Below, one piece after another: positions 7,673-14,857 of a stretch of DNA of 38,534 bases (the first letter of the stretch is position 1; every line of letters begins with the position of its first letter). The notes beneath the pieces were generated by a model. The model worked only from the letters and a program-made list of their open reading frames with translations. It had not been told where the DNA came from and searched no databases. The stretch covers positions 1-38,534 of IMG/VR virus record IMGVR_UViG_3300031951_000489; one strand, 5' to 3'. The translations under genes and the position numbers were made by a program. Source of the stretch: a virus.

Positions 7673-9175
7673 ATGAACGAAACCTTAACGTCCACAATCA
7701 ATAAGCCGATGACCGATCCTTTTGCATCGGTCAGATCAGCATTTACCCCGGCGTCAGCAGAGCAGCGGGCAGAATCAGCACGAAAGGCTGTCCCCGGTTT
7801 ATTTGAGGGGCAGCGGGTATCTGCCGCCAAAGAAGCAACGCTTCAGTCCGAAGCGCAAGCACAGCAAGAGGCAAAACAGATTGCAGCAGAAGAAGGCTTT
7901 TTGGCTGAAAAAGAAGGCGCATACAAGTATGAAAAGGAGTCAATGGCTCCGCGCCCTGAACCGCAGATCACCAAATTTGATCCTGCTGCTGCGGCAGAGC
8001 TTGCTGTAACGACTGCATTGCTTGGCTCAATTACCGGCATGGTGGGCGGTGAGTTAGCTCTTGGCGCTATGGAAGGATTTACCCGTGGTCACAAACAAGG
8101 CCGTGAAGACCTCTATAAGTCTGAGGTAGCCAAGTTTGAGCGTGATGTTGCTGCTTGGAAAGACCGCAACAAAATGATCCAAGACGAGGTAAAAAACATC
8201 GTTGATTTGGCTGCTACGCGCCGTGATGTGGCTAAAGTTAAAGCCAAACAATTGTCTGGTCAATTAAGAGATGGGTTACTAAAAGCCAAACTTGACATTG
8301 AAGATTACACTGGAGCATTAAAACTCATTGAGCCAATACAAAAACTAGAGGGTGACTTAATCAAGCAGGCTGCAAAGGCAACAGGCCGTCAGGCAGGGCA
8401 GCGTGAACAAATGTTTGCCACCCGTGTTTTTGGAAACATCGTCAACGCTGCACAAGACTTGGGCAACCTGATGATTTCTCCATCGGTTGCACAGTCGCCT
8501 GTTTTTGCTGGTTTAATCAACGTAGACCCAGAAACAGTCTTTGGAAGCCTGCGATCACTGGTTGCAAGAAATATAACCAACGCAGAAGAAAGAGCGTTTG
8601 ACCAAGTAGCCAATAGCCTTTCTGCCGCACTTGCTCGGATTGAAGCTCAGGGGTTGGCTTCCGGCTCAACCCAGAAAAACATTGCTGCATTTGACGCACT
8701 GCGACCAAGAGCAGGTGATAACGCTATTAACATGGCGCTATACCTAGCCCGTGTTAAACAAGAGATTGAGGCTGGCGTTACGGTCTTCAAAACCATGTCT
8801 GGCGCTACACCAGAACAAATTGCTTTGGCTGACCAAATTAACTCACGGATCAATCAGATTGTACCGTTCTCTGTAGATACAGTATTCCAAGTAATGAATC
8901 GTGGTGGCAAGACTTTAGATAACAAAATGCAGCAGTTGTTAAAACTTCCTAATACTGCAAGGCTTATCAATCCTAATCCGACTGACCTAATGAACTTGTC
9001 AAATAGGCCGCAGACAGGCGCACCCATTCCTGCTGCACCTGCTGCCGGTCAGCCTCCAGCAGCACCAAAAACAGCAACAATGGGCAATGTACGTGCCACA
9101 GCAACAAATAGACGGATTTCTGTAGATGAAGCTAAACAGCTATACATAGACCAAGGCTACACAATTAAGGAGTAA
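7673..9175 (+). CDS. internal virion protein
   Basis: A 500-residue protein with long charged helices: residues 20-90 are rich in Glu/Ala/Gln, and 140-230 in Lys/Asp/Glu. A short hydrophobic Ala/Leu/Gly segment (about 105-135, 'LAVTTALLGSITGMVGGEL') could insert into a membrane. The C-terminal region has a Pro/Ala linker ('IPAAPAAGQPPAAPK') followed by a small domain ending in 'DEAKQLYIDQGYTIKE'. A detachable C-terminal segment of this type is common in phage virion proteins. It is preceded by AAGGA and ends 3 bases before the next gene. I recognise no family; the ejection or core role comes from context. Confidence 0.5.
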   Translation: MNETLTSTINKPMTDPFASVRSAFTPASAEQRAESARKAVPGLFEGQRVSAAKEATLQSEAQAQQEAKQIAAEEGFLAEKEGAYKYEKESMAPRPEPQITKFDPAAAAELAVTTALLGSITGMVGGELALGAMEGFTRGHKQGREDLYKSEVAKFERDVAAWKDRNKMIQDEVKNIVDLAATRRDVAKVKAKQLSGQLRDGLLKAKLDIEDYTGALKLIEPIQKLEGDLIKQAAKATGRQAGQREQMFATRVFGNIVNAAQDLGNLMISPSVAQSPVFAGLINVDPETVFGSLRSLVARNITNAEERAFDQVANSLSAALARIEAQGLASGSTQKNIAAFDALRPRAGDNAINMALYLARVKQEIEAGVTVFKTMSGATPEQIALADQINSRINQIVPFSVDTVFQVMNRGGKTLDNKMQQLLKLPNTARLINPNPTDLMNLSNRPQTGAPIPAAPAAGQPPAAPKTATMGNVRATATNRRISVDEAKQLYIDQGYTIKE

Positions 9176-9178
9176 GAA

Positions 9179-10807
9179 ATGGACGAAGACTTGCTTGGTC
9201 AAGATGAAGACCTGTTAAAAGACTTACCGCAAGATTCTGCTGCCGAAAAGATAGTACGGGGCACGACTAGAACCCTTTTGCCTTTTGCCGAACCCAAAAA
9301 CGTACAGCGTTTTGCAAAAGAAGCGGTGACCAAGCCAAGTGACTTGTTCGATCTGCCGGTTTTGGCTAGAGGCGCTAGGTTATCTGGTGAGCGTATGGCT
9401 ACTGCCGTAGGGCAAATGATTCCGTCAACACGGGAAGCTGCCACCAAACGCGCTCAAGAAATTGAACAAGAATTAGAAGAAAGCGGCCCAAAACGGGCAG
9501 CAGCTACCATGACCGACATTTTTGGTCTTGGCAAGGTTCTAAGTCCATTATCCAAATTTGTGCAGTCTACTAGCGCAGCAGGCCGTATGGCCCGTGCTGG
9601 CGGTGTTGGAGCCGGAGCAACCGTTGCTACAACCCCGGTATTGGAAAACGCTGAAGAAAACTTTATTGGCGAAAAGCTCAAACAAGCCACATTGGGTGCC
9701 GCCTTTGGTGTTTTACCGCAGGCAGCAATGGAAGGTGCCAAAAAGTTTCTCTTTCCGGGTTCCCGCTACCAAGTCAACCCTGAGACTGGCAGGTTAATTG
9801 ATGAAGCCATGAAACGTGGCTACACCATCCCAATCTCTGAAATGACAGAAAATGCCGCGATCCGCACTCTTGACCGGCTATTTGATAGTCCCCTTGTGCA
9901 ACGCAACGCACCACTGTTTGCAAAGAGAATCAATCAAATTATGGGCAGCGCCGATGACACTATTGGCCCTGCATCAATGGCAAAAATTGACAGTACCCTG
10001 ACAAACACAATCCAAAGTCTTACAAAGAATCAAAAGGTAGACTTGAGTAAGTTAAGTGGCCCTGCTCAGACTTTGATTGACAGGACACTAAAGGGTATTC
10101 CTGACGTTGAGCCGGGCAGACTCCAGTCAATCCTTACATCCTTGCAAAAGTCAGTGCAGGGTGGCAAAACAACAATTGATGGCACGGTCTGGCACGACAC
10201 CAGAATGTTGCTCAATAAAGAGTATGCCCGCCTGCTAAATGCTGGTAGTCCTGATGCACAGACCATGCGTGGATTGATAAACGAATGGGATAATGCTGCT
10301 TTCAATTCTGCTACTAGCCCGCAATGGAAAGATCGGTTTATCGACTGGAAGAGCAAATACACGACATTTGCTGACGTAAGAGAAGCAGCCCTTAAAAACG
10401 AAACGGCACGGCAAAACTTCTTAAAAGGCGTCCTTGACCCAACCGACTTGATGAACACAATTGCTCAGAAGCGTCCTACCGAGTTTGTGCAGCGCACCTA
10501 TGCACCGCCTAGCGCTGCGCCCGGAGTCAAGGGTGGAAGAGAGCAGACCACTGAGGCGGCTGTTGCCGGTGGTTTGAATGTTTTTGGGAGGGCAGAAGGC
10601 CCGACAGCCGTGGCTCCATACTACCGTGCGCCCACCGCACCTAGAGTGCTGGCTACCCTATTAGGTGCCAAAGGATTGCAAGCTGGTTTATACACTCCTG
10701 CTGGTCAGAGATTGATTCTAGAGGGTATGACACCACAGCAGATGCAACAGTTTTATGGTTTAACAACCCCGTATTCCGTTGATTTAGCAAGGGCACTTGG
10801 TCAGTAA
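9179..10807 (+). CDS. internal virion protein
   Basis: A 542-residue protein, last of the four large virion genes. It has an acidic N-terminus with the repeat 'DEDLL', amphipathic helices, and a Gly/Ala zipper around residues 138-185 ('ARAGGVGAGATVATTPVL', 'LGAAFGVLPQAA'). The rest is mostly helical. The C-terminus, 'GMTPQQMQQFYGL', is Met/Gln-rich. The SD AAGGAG overlaps the end of the upstream gene. Composition and order suggest the largest ejection-type protein of the set. No lytic transglycosylase signature, as found in T7 gp16, could be seen, which leaves open how the peptidoglycan is opened at entry. Confidence 0.5.
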   Translation: MDEDLLGQDEDLLKDLPQDSAAEKIVRGTTRTLLPFAEPKNVQRFAKEAVTKPSDLFDLPVLARGARLSGERMATAVGQMIPSTREAATKRAQEIEQELEESGPKRAAATMTDIFGLGKVLSPLSKFVQSTSAAGRMARAGGVGAGATVATTPVLENAEENFIGEKLKQATLGAAFGVLPQAAMEGAKKFLFPGSRYQVNPETGRLIDEAMKRGYTIPISEMTENAAIRTLDRLFDSPLVQRNAPLFAKRINQIMGSADDTIGPASMAKIDSTLTNTIQSLTKNQKVDLSKLSGPAQTLIDRTLKGIPDVEPGRLQSILTSLQKSVQGGKTTIDGTVWHDTRMLLNKEYARLLNAGSPDAQTMRGLINEWDNAAFNSATSPQWKDRFIDWKSKYTTFADVREAALKNETARQNFLKGVLDPTDLMNTIAQKRPTEFVQRTYAPPSAAPGVKGGREQTTEAAVAGGLNVFGRAEGPTAVAPYYRAPTAPRVLATLLGAKGLQAGLYTPAGQRLILEGMTPQQMQQFYGLTTPYSVDLARALGQ

Positions 10808-10818
10808 AGGAGACAAAC

Positions 10819-10995
10819 ATGCCATTGATGAAAGGCAGCAGCCAGAAGACCATCTCCAAGAACATTGGCGAGATGGTGCGTAAATTCAAAGACACCGGCA
10901 AGATTGGCACTAGCCGTCCCGGTGGCAAACGTGCGGCTATGAAGCAGGCCGCAGCAATCGCTTATTCAACCGCCCGTAGGAGCAAACGCAAATGA
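10819..10995 (+). CDS. small basic protein (DUF6496-like)
   Basis: A 58-residue protein with SD AAAGGAGA eight bases before ATG. The sequence 'MPLMKGSSQKTISKNIGEM' and the ending 'KQAAAIAYSTARRSKRK' match a small basic protein widespread in phages: 'KG.S...IS.NI..' then 'KQA.AIA...A...'. It is highly positively charged, so binding DNA or RNA, perhaps in the virion, is plausible but unproven. It overlaps the next ATG (AATGA at 10991-10995). Confidence 0.65.
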   Translation: MPLMKGSSQKTISKNIGEMVRKFKDTGKIGTSRPGGKRAAMKQAAAIAYSTARRSKRK

Positions 10996-11162
10996 AATCG
11001 TATGACATGATGACACCAGAAGAGAAGCGTGACGCTGATCGTCGTACCCGTATGGGCGGTGAGAATGAGGCCCGTGGCTCTGAAGACGCAATGAAAGGCC
11101 GTGGTTTGAAACCCATGATGCCTAAGCGCGATAAGCGTAGCTCACGGAAGATGGAACGGTGA
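10992..11162 (+). CDS. small charged protein of unknown function
   Basis: A 56-residue protein starting at the ATGA overlap with the gene before it and ending in TGA at 11160-11162, which overlaps the GTG of the next gene. It is rich in Arg, Lys, Met, Asp and Glu ('EEKRDADRRTRMGGENEARG', then 'KPMMPKRDKRSSRKMER'). No membrane segment and no recognised family. Tight coupling on both sides and consistent codon usage support a real gene. The basic C-terminus suggests nucleic-acid contact. Confidence 0.55.
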   Translation: MKSYDMMTPEEKRDADRRTRMGGENEARGSEDAMKGRGLKPMMPKRDKRSSRKMER

Positions 11163-11362
11163 GCAAGAAAACCAAGGGGCTGAACCCTGAACTTGAGGAA
11201 GCGGTGAATACGTTACTCAGACAGGTTATGAATGACAGCACTGCAAGTCTGACTGACAAGACTAAAGTGCTTGACCGCGCATTGAAACTGGAACAGATCA
11301 AACAAAAGATTTCAGACGATGAGTGGGGAAAGGGTTTTTATAACGAAGATGAAGGAGAATAG
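11159..11362 (+). CDS. small helical protein of unknown function
   Basis: A 67-residue protein starting with GTG (11159-11161), overlapping the previous stop. It is helical with even charge: 'LNPELEEAVNTLLRQVM', 'SLTDKTKVLDRALKLEQIKQK', ending in the acidic 'DDEWGKGFYNEDEGE'. I have no family name for it. The 'DKTKVLDRALKLEQIK' helix resembles helical segments of small regulatory or terminase-small-type phage proteins, but no HTH is evident. It ends just before the SD of the first membrane protein of the lysis region. Confidence 0.5.
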   Translation: MSKKTKGLNPELEEAVNTLLRQVMNDSTASLTDKTKVLDRALKLEQIKQKISDDEWGKGFYNEDEGE

Positions 11363-11364
11363 CA

Positions 11365-11589
11365 ATGTCGGAAGGTATGGTTTTAAAGATCGTCAGGGTG
11401 GCGATGGAAGTCCTGTCTATGCGGTTGTTGACCATCTTATCTATGGCGATGAGTTTTGCACTGGCAATTTGGACGATGTTAGAGCCTTCTTGGGAGCGTA
11501 TGGCGATGGCTGCGTTTTTTGCCGTGTGCGTCTATTTACCCTGCATTAACATAGAAAGAGGAAAAAAGAATGATGAAAGTAAAGATTAG
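11365..11589 (+). CDS. two-TM membrane protein, holin-like
   Basis: A 74-residue protein with SD GAAGGAG and ATG at 11365. Two hydrophobic helices are visible at about residues 18-38 ('MRLLTILSMAMSFALAIW') and 46-62 ('MAMAAFFAVCVYLPCI'), joined by a short charged turn, with a charged tail 'ERGKKNDESKD'. Size and topology fit a small class II holin or antiholin. It lies about 0.9 kb before a likelier 3TM holin (12507-12917) and may modulate it. The next gene starts within its end. Confidence 0.5.
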   Translation: MSEGMVLKIVRVAMEVLSMRLLTILSMAMSFALAIWTMLEPSWERMAMAAFFAVCVYLPCINIERGKKNDESKD

Positions 11590-11806
11590 TAAGACTGCCG
11601 TTTATATGAACGGCAACGGTAACGGCAATGGCGAGTACAAAAAAGGGCCAGCAGGGGAAGCCTATCGCCCCGCCGTAATCACTGACGCTTGTGGTCATGC
11701 ACAGCCTACCCGCCGCAACCCAATGGGTTTTGTAGGAATTTGGGATTACTCTGGCTCTGGCAACACCAAGCGCTCACCAACATCTAAGCCGGGTAACGCT
11801 AAATAA
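11570..11806 (+). CDS. small Gly/Asn-rich protein
   Basis: A 78-residue protein overlapping the end of the previous gene, with SD AGAGGAAAAAAG before ATGATG (11570; 11573 also possible). It has a short 'NGNGNGNG' repeat at residues 14-21 and then a basic Pro/Gly/Thr-rich region ('RRNPMGFVGIWDYSGSGNTKRS'). No TM segment or catalytic motif. It is probably a soluble or virion-associated small protein; function unknown. Confidence 0.5.
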   Translation: MMKVKISKTAVYMNGNGNGNGEYKKGPAGEAYRPAVITDACGHAQPTRRNPMGFVGIWDYSGSGNTKRSPTSKPGNAK

Positions 11807-11815
11807 GGATCAATC

Positions 11816-12157
11816 ATGGCGAATAACATAGCCTTCCAAGCGACAGGAAACACTTTTGTAGTGGTAACCACCACAGCGAGTACGGCAGTAAACAAGGAGG
11901 TCACAGGTACGTCGCCATCAAACCAGTACAAGATCACTTCTGCTAGCACCGTAGCGTTTGTCCGTATCTCGGAATCAAATGCCAATGCAGTGCTGCCCTC
12001 TTCCACCACCAGTCAACCGGGGCTTTGGCTGTCAAACGGGGAAAGCGTAGTCGTTACTGCTCAACAGACCAGCGTTGACAAGACTGTCTATGTCTCGGTA
12101 ATTTCCCCAACAGCTAATGCTGCGGTCTACATTACTCCTGGCGAAGGGATGTCTTGA
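11816..12157 (+). CDS. small beta-rich virion protein, paralogue of 1190-1519
   Basis: A 113-residue Thr/Val/Ser-rich protein with SD AAGGA. It matches the 1190-1519 product along its length: 'GNTFVVVTTTASTAV', 'NQYKI' near residue 37, ending 'AVYITPGEGMS'. The duplicates lie 10.6 kb apart, one among the fibres and one before the holin. Both look like all-beta surface proteins. This copy may have been moved next to the lysis genes by recombination. Role unknown; a virion decoration role is the simplest inference. Confidence 0.55.
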   Translation: MANNIAFQATGNTFVVVTTTASTAVNKEVTGTSPSNQYKITSASTVAFVRISESNANAVLPSSTTSQPGLWLSNGESVVVTAQQTSVDKTVYVSVISPTANAAVYITPGEGMS

Positions 12158-12510
12158 TGGATCAGCCAATTGAAACCGCCAAGGAAGTAGCTGGTAAGTC
12201 GATAGGCCGGTTTGGCCTTTTCTACATCACGCTGATCGTATTGATTGGCGTAGGTTCCAGTTACTTTTTGTCCGAAGCTGCAATAACAGCCGTAATGACC
12301 ATGATAGGTGGCGCACTGGTTGCGCTAATTAACATGATGAACGGAATTGCTGGCACCGCAGTCAAAGAAGAAAAGCCTGAGTACAAGGTGATTTCTGACC
12401 TGATCGCTAGGTTAGATCAGAAGGAACCACCCATGCGTGTAGACGTTGTGGATGGCAAGGTAACGGTAGCCAAAGGCCATGACACAGTTACCATGAAGGA
12501 AGGAAAATGA
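12157..12510 (+). CDS. two-TM membrane protein, holin-like
   Basis: A 117-residue protein. I choose the ATG at 12157 (GATGG, coupled to the TGA of the upstream gene) over the TTG one codon earlier. Two TM helices are visible at about residues 19-40 ('FGLFYITLIVLIGVGSSYFL') and 43-66 ('AAITAVMTMIGGALVALINMM'), followed by a cytoplasmic-type tail with 'EKPEYKVISDLIARLDQKEP'. It lies directly before the 3TM-type holin and overlaps it by 4 bases. It is probably a holin partner (antiholin or pinholin). Confidence 0.55.
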   Translation: MDQPIETAKEVAGKSIGRFGLFYITLIVLIGVGSSYFLSEAAITAVMTMIGGALVALINMMNGIAGTAVKEEKPEYKVISDLIARLDQKEPPMRVDVVDGKVTVAKGHDTVTMKEGK

Positions 12511-12917
12511 TTCCCTTAGCTGCGCTTTTCGATGTAGGAATGAAGGTTCTGGACAAGGTGATTCCAGACCCGGAGGCCCGTGCTAAGGCGCAGGCTGAAC
12601 TTGTCAAAGTGCAGCAAGAGGGTAGATTGGCTGAGTTGCAGGCAGATAACATAGAGCAGCAAGAACTCACTAAGCGGCAGGAAGCTGACATGAAGTCAGA
12701 CTCTTGGCTATCAAAGAACATTCGGCCTATGACCCTCATCTTCATACTAGGCGCTTATTTCACCTTTGCAATGATGAGCGCATTTGGATCAAACGCAAAT
12801 GAGAAGTATGTAGAACTGCTGGCCCAGTGGGGCATGCTGGTGATGTCGTTTTATTTTGGTGGTCGGACGTTGGAAAAGATTATGGATATGAAAGCAAAAA
12901 GTGCAATTAAGTCCTAA
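12507..12917 (+). CDS. holin, GTA 3TM-type
   Basis: A 136-residue protein with the layout of the GTA holin (3TMs) family. It has an N-terminal amphipathic helix 'FDVGMKVLDKVIPDPEARAKAQAEL', a charged coiled helix ('VQQEGRLAELQADNIEQQELTKRQEAD'), and then 'SWLSKNIRPMTLIF' leading into two TM helices (about 74-94 and 102-121) around a short loop. Holins make lesions in the inner membrane that release the endolysin at a set time. It overlaps the upstream gene (ATGA) and runs into the M15 peptidase start (GTG at 12901), the classic holin-endolysin pair. Confidence 0.8.
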   Translation: MIPLAALFDVGMKVLDKVIPDPEARAKAQAELVKVQQEGRLAELQADNIEQQELTKRQEADMKSDSWLSKNIRPMTLIFILGAYFTFAMMSAFGSNANEKYVELLAQWGMLVMSFYFGGRTLEKIMDMKAKSAIKS

Positions 12918-13338
12918 CTTTACATTAGAGGAATTAACATCCTCGGAAACGGCAGATCGACATGGAATTGATAACACGCCTACGCCAGAAATTATCGAAA
13001 ACCTTAAACGCCTTGCTGCATCTCTTCAAGAAGTAAGGACATTACTTGGCAACAAATCAATCATCGTTTCAAGCGGCTATCGCAGTCCTGCGGTCAATGA
13101 GAAACTTGGCAGCAAACCGACTTCTGACCATTGCAAGGGACTGGCGGCGGATTTCATTTGCCCGGCTTTTGGTTCCCCCGACGAGATTGTTCGGGCAATC
13201 ATGGCTTCTCCAATACCGTATAAGCAGATCATTAGAGAGTTTGATCGCTGGGTACATTTTGCGGTATCAGCGCCGGGAGAGGAACCGCGCCGCCAAGCGC
13301 TTATCATAGATAAACAAGGAACCCGGAACTATGCCTAA
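12901..13338 (+). CDS. endolysin, M15-type D,D/L,D-carboxypeptidase domain
   Basis: A 145-residue peptidase of the M15_3 type. Motifs: 'SSGYRSPAVN' (Arg61), 'SDHCKGLAADF' (His77 and Asp84), and 'WVHFAVS' (His119). His77, Asp84 and His119 are the expected Zn ligands. Such enzymes cut peptide bonds in peptidoglycan, here presumably to lyse the host after holin action. The GTG start at 12901 lies within the end of the holin gene. No signal peptide is seen, so export depends on the holin. The length is usual for single-domain phage members. No cell-wall-binding domain is present, as is common in Gram-negative phages. Confidence 0.85.
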   Translation: MQLSPNFTLEELTSSETADRHGIDNTPTPEIIENLKRLAASLQEVRTLLGNKSIIVSSGYRSPAVNEKLGSKPTSDHCKGLAADFICPAFGSPDEIVRAIMASPIPYKQIIREFDRWVHFAVSAPGEEPRRQALIIDKQGTRNYA

Positions 13339-13594
13339 AAAGGGTGTCAGCCTATCTATTGGACGCGGGGAGAAGCTCCCGGTGAGCAAAGGTGCTGGCT
13401 TGACTGCCAAGGGCAGAGCCAAGTACAACAGGGCTACTGGCAGCAAGTTAAGGGCACCGGCACCCAATCCTAAGACCAAGGCTGACAAGGGCCGCAAGGC
13501 GTCTTTCTGTGCTCGCATGCGGGGTGTTGTTCGTAACGCCAAAGGCCCTGCTACACGGGCCAAGGCATCACTTAGAAGGTGGAATTGCCGATGA
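13331..13594 (+). CDS. basic protein, DUF6321-like
   Basis: An 87-residue, strongly basic protein. 'VSLSIGRGEKLP' at the start, 'GLTAKGRAKYNRATGS' in the middle and 'SFCARM.G' and 'ATRAKASLRRWNC' at the end match a conserved phage family usually labelled DUF6321. The Lys/Arg content suggests nucleic-acid binding, perhaps packaging or virion DNA contact. The ATG (13331) lies inside the end of the endolysin gene. The two Cys residues (about positions 60 and 86) are conserved in the family as I remember it; their role is unknown. Confidence 0.7.
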   Translation: MPKKGVSLSIGRGEKLPVSKGAGLTAKGRAKYNRATGSKLRAPAPNPKTKADKGRKASFCARMRGVVRNAKGPATRAKASLRRWNCR

Positions 13595-13731
13595 AAAAGG
13601 GTCTTTACTACAACATCAACAAACGCCGCAAAGAAGGCAAGCCGCCAAAAAAACCGGGTCAGAAAGGCTATCCGACCCGTGAAGCCTTCATCCGATCAGC
13701 CAAGACCGCAAAGCGTAGCGGTAGCCGATAG
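13591..13731 (+). CDS. small basic protein
   Basis: A 46-residue protein beginning at the ATGA overlap with the DUF6321-like gene (13591-13594) and ending in TAG at 13729-13731. 'MKKGLYYNINKRR' followed by 'KPGQKGYPTREAFIRSAKTAK' matches a short basic protein found in very many phages near the lysis or virion genes. It is the last gene of the rightward transcript and lies about 40 bases before the terminator. Function unknown. Confidence 0.7.
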   Translation: MKKGLYYNINKRRKEGKPPKKPGQKGYPTREAFIRSAKTAKRSGSR

Positions 13732-13772
13732 TCTCCTTCAGGGCGCATTTCCTTCCGCGCCTTGCTTGAACG

Positions 13773-13798
13773 CCCCCGGTTCGCCGGGGGTCTTTTTT
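13773..13798 (+). terminator. intrinsic terminator ending the rightward transcript
   Basis: Perfect 7-bp stem CCCCCGG (13773-13779) / CCGGGGG (13784-13790) closed by a TTCG loop, followed by TCTTTTTT. The UUCG tetraloop on a C-G pair is extra stable. The minus side has no T run, so it acts on the plus strand only. It separates the late genes from the converging minus-strand operon, whose last stop is at 13797-13799. Confidence 0.93.
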
Positions 13799-14621
13799 AA
13801 TCACCACAATAACAAGCAATAGATTCTTCTTCAGTAGCAAACATATCGCCTTGCGTCTGGGCAAAATTCATCATCCGTGCATAACTTGGACGATCCTTCC
13901 TGAATCTTGCTCCGTCACCTTGAAACTGACCTGAAGATTGAATTTTAGTTTCCATCTTTGCCCACCAAATAGCCCTATCAGGTTTTTCTTGGATAAGACT
14001 TAAAGTCTGTGGATAACCCTTTAAAAAACAAAGATCACAGTTTCCATGAAATGTCTTGCCATTGATATTAGGTAACTCAAGATCAAATGGTTGTGCTTTC
14101 CAGAAGGCTCCTACGTCCTTGGCGGTCACCCCATCCACAAATAGTGGAACCCTAGATTTATCTACTTTGGCGGCTCTGCGAGGTTCATCGGCCCTGATGC
14201 CAATCCAGTCTGAATTTTCATCATGCTCCCACCCTAAATCTTTTAGGTAACGGTTTAGGGTTCTAATCTTTAATTCAGCCGTACAGAATCTAGTTACAGG
14301 GTTTGGCAAGTACTTCTTATACTCAATGAGCATTTCAAATGGCTCACCGTTTCTACTTGCCGTATCAAAGTCTACGACTTTATAACGCTTTTCTCCATTC
14401 TGGTACTCAAGCCAAACGATAGGCACATTCCAATTTTCTTGGCAGGCTTTAACAAACCGCAAAGTAGCTTCGTCTTCTTTCCCAGTATTAGCAAAACAAA
14501 CTATGCCTTCTGACGGCAAACCGTTATTGCTTTGTAACACCCGCCATAACATATACCCAGAGGTGCGCCCACCAGAAAAACTGATAACAGTAGGTTCGGT
14601 TATCTTGAATGGATCAGTCAT
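13797..14621 (-). CDS. PAPS-reductase / PP-loop ATPase family protein
   Basis: A 274-residue protein with the PP-loop 'SFSGGRTSGYM' (SGGRTSG at residues 16-22), which binds ATP/adenylyl groups, then 'RFCTAELKIR' (Cys113) and two Cys pairs, 'CDLC' (195/198) and 'CYC' (270/272), that may hold metal or a cluster. Phage members of this family are labelled phosphoadenosine phosphosulfate reductase. Sulfate reduction is unlikely in a phage; thiolation or modification of nucleic acid or metabolites is more plausible, but not shown. It is the last gene of the leftward operon and overlaps the upstream gene by 4 bases (ATGA). Confidence 0.75.
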   Translation of the reverse strand: MTDPFKITEPTVISFSGGRTSGYMLWRVLQSNNGLPSEGIVCFANTGKEDEATLRFVKACQENWNVPIVWLEYQNGEKRYKVVDFDTASRNGEPFEMLIEYKKYLPNPVTRFCTAELKIRTLNRYLKDLGWEHDENSDWIGIRADEPRRAAKVDKSRVPLFVDGVTAKDVGAFWKAQPFDLELPNINGKTFHGNCDLCFLKGYPQTLSLIQEKPDRAIWWAKMETKIQSSGQFQGDGARFRKDRPSYARMMNFAQTQGDMFATEEESIACYCGD

Positions 14622-14857
14622 ATCTTGTCTACAGCGTCGCAGATCACGCCTGCGATCAGTGCTCGTTCCTCTGCACTGCCATCAATCATCTTGCAGATCA
14701 CGCGATTATCCTCAGAGATGATTTCAATACTGCCGTCCCTACGCGACATAACCACCCAAGGCAGGCTGCACATGTCCCTAACCCACTGCGGCTCAGTGCC
14801 CTTAGTTTCATGCCACTCCTGACCGCCGTCGTCTTCACGTTCTGGTGATGTACTCAT
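14618..14857 (-). CDS. small conserved phage protein
   Basis: A 79-residue acidic soluble protein. The core 'RDGSIEIISEDNRVICKM' followed by 'GSAEERALIAGVICDAVD' has a beta-hairpin plus helix pattern that I recall from phage hypothetical proteins. No catalytic motif. It overlaps the glycosyltransferase upstream (14835-14857) and the PAPS-like gene downstream, so it is co-translated. Function unknown. Confidence 0.55.
   Translation of the reverse strand: MSTSPEREDDGGQEWHETKGTEPQWVRDMCSLPWVVMSRRDGSIEIISEDNRVICKMIDGSAEERALIAGVICDAVDKI

Noticed and set aside
10066-10458. Minus-strand 130-codon frame opposite a virion gene
   Set aside because: It runs against a large real gene, with no SD or known pattern.
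14008-14016. Perfect DnaA-box sequence inside the PAPS-like gene
   Set aside because: A single box in coding sequence with no array or AT-rich region; treated as chance.
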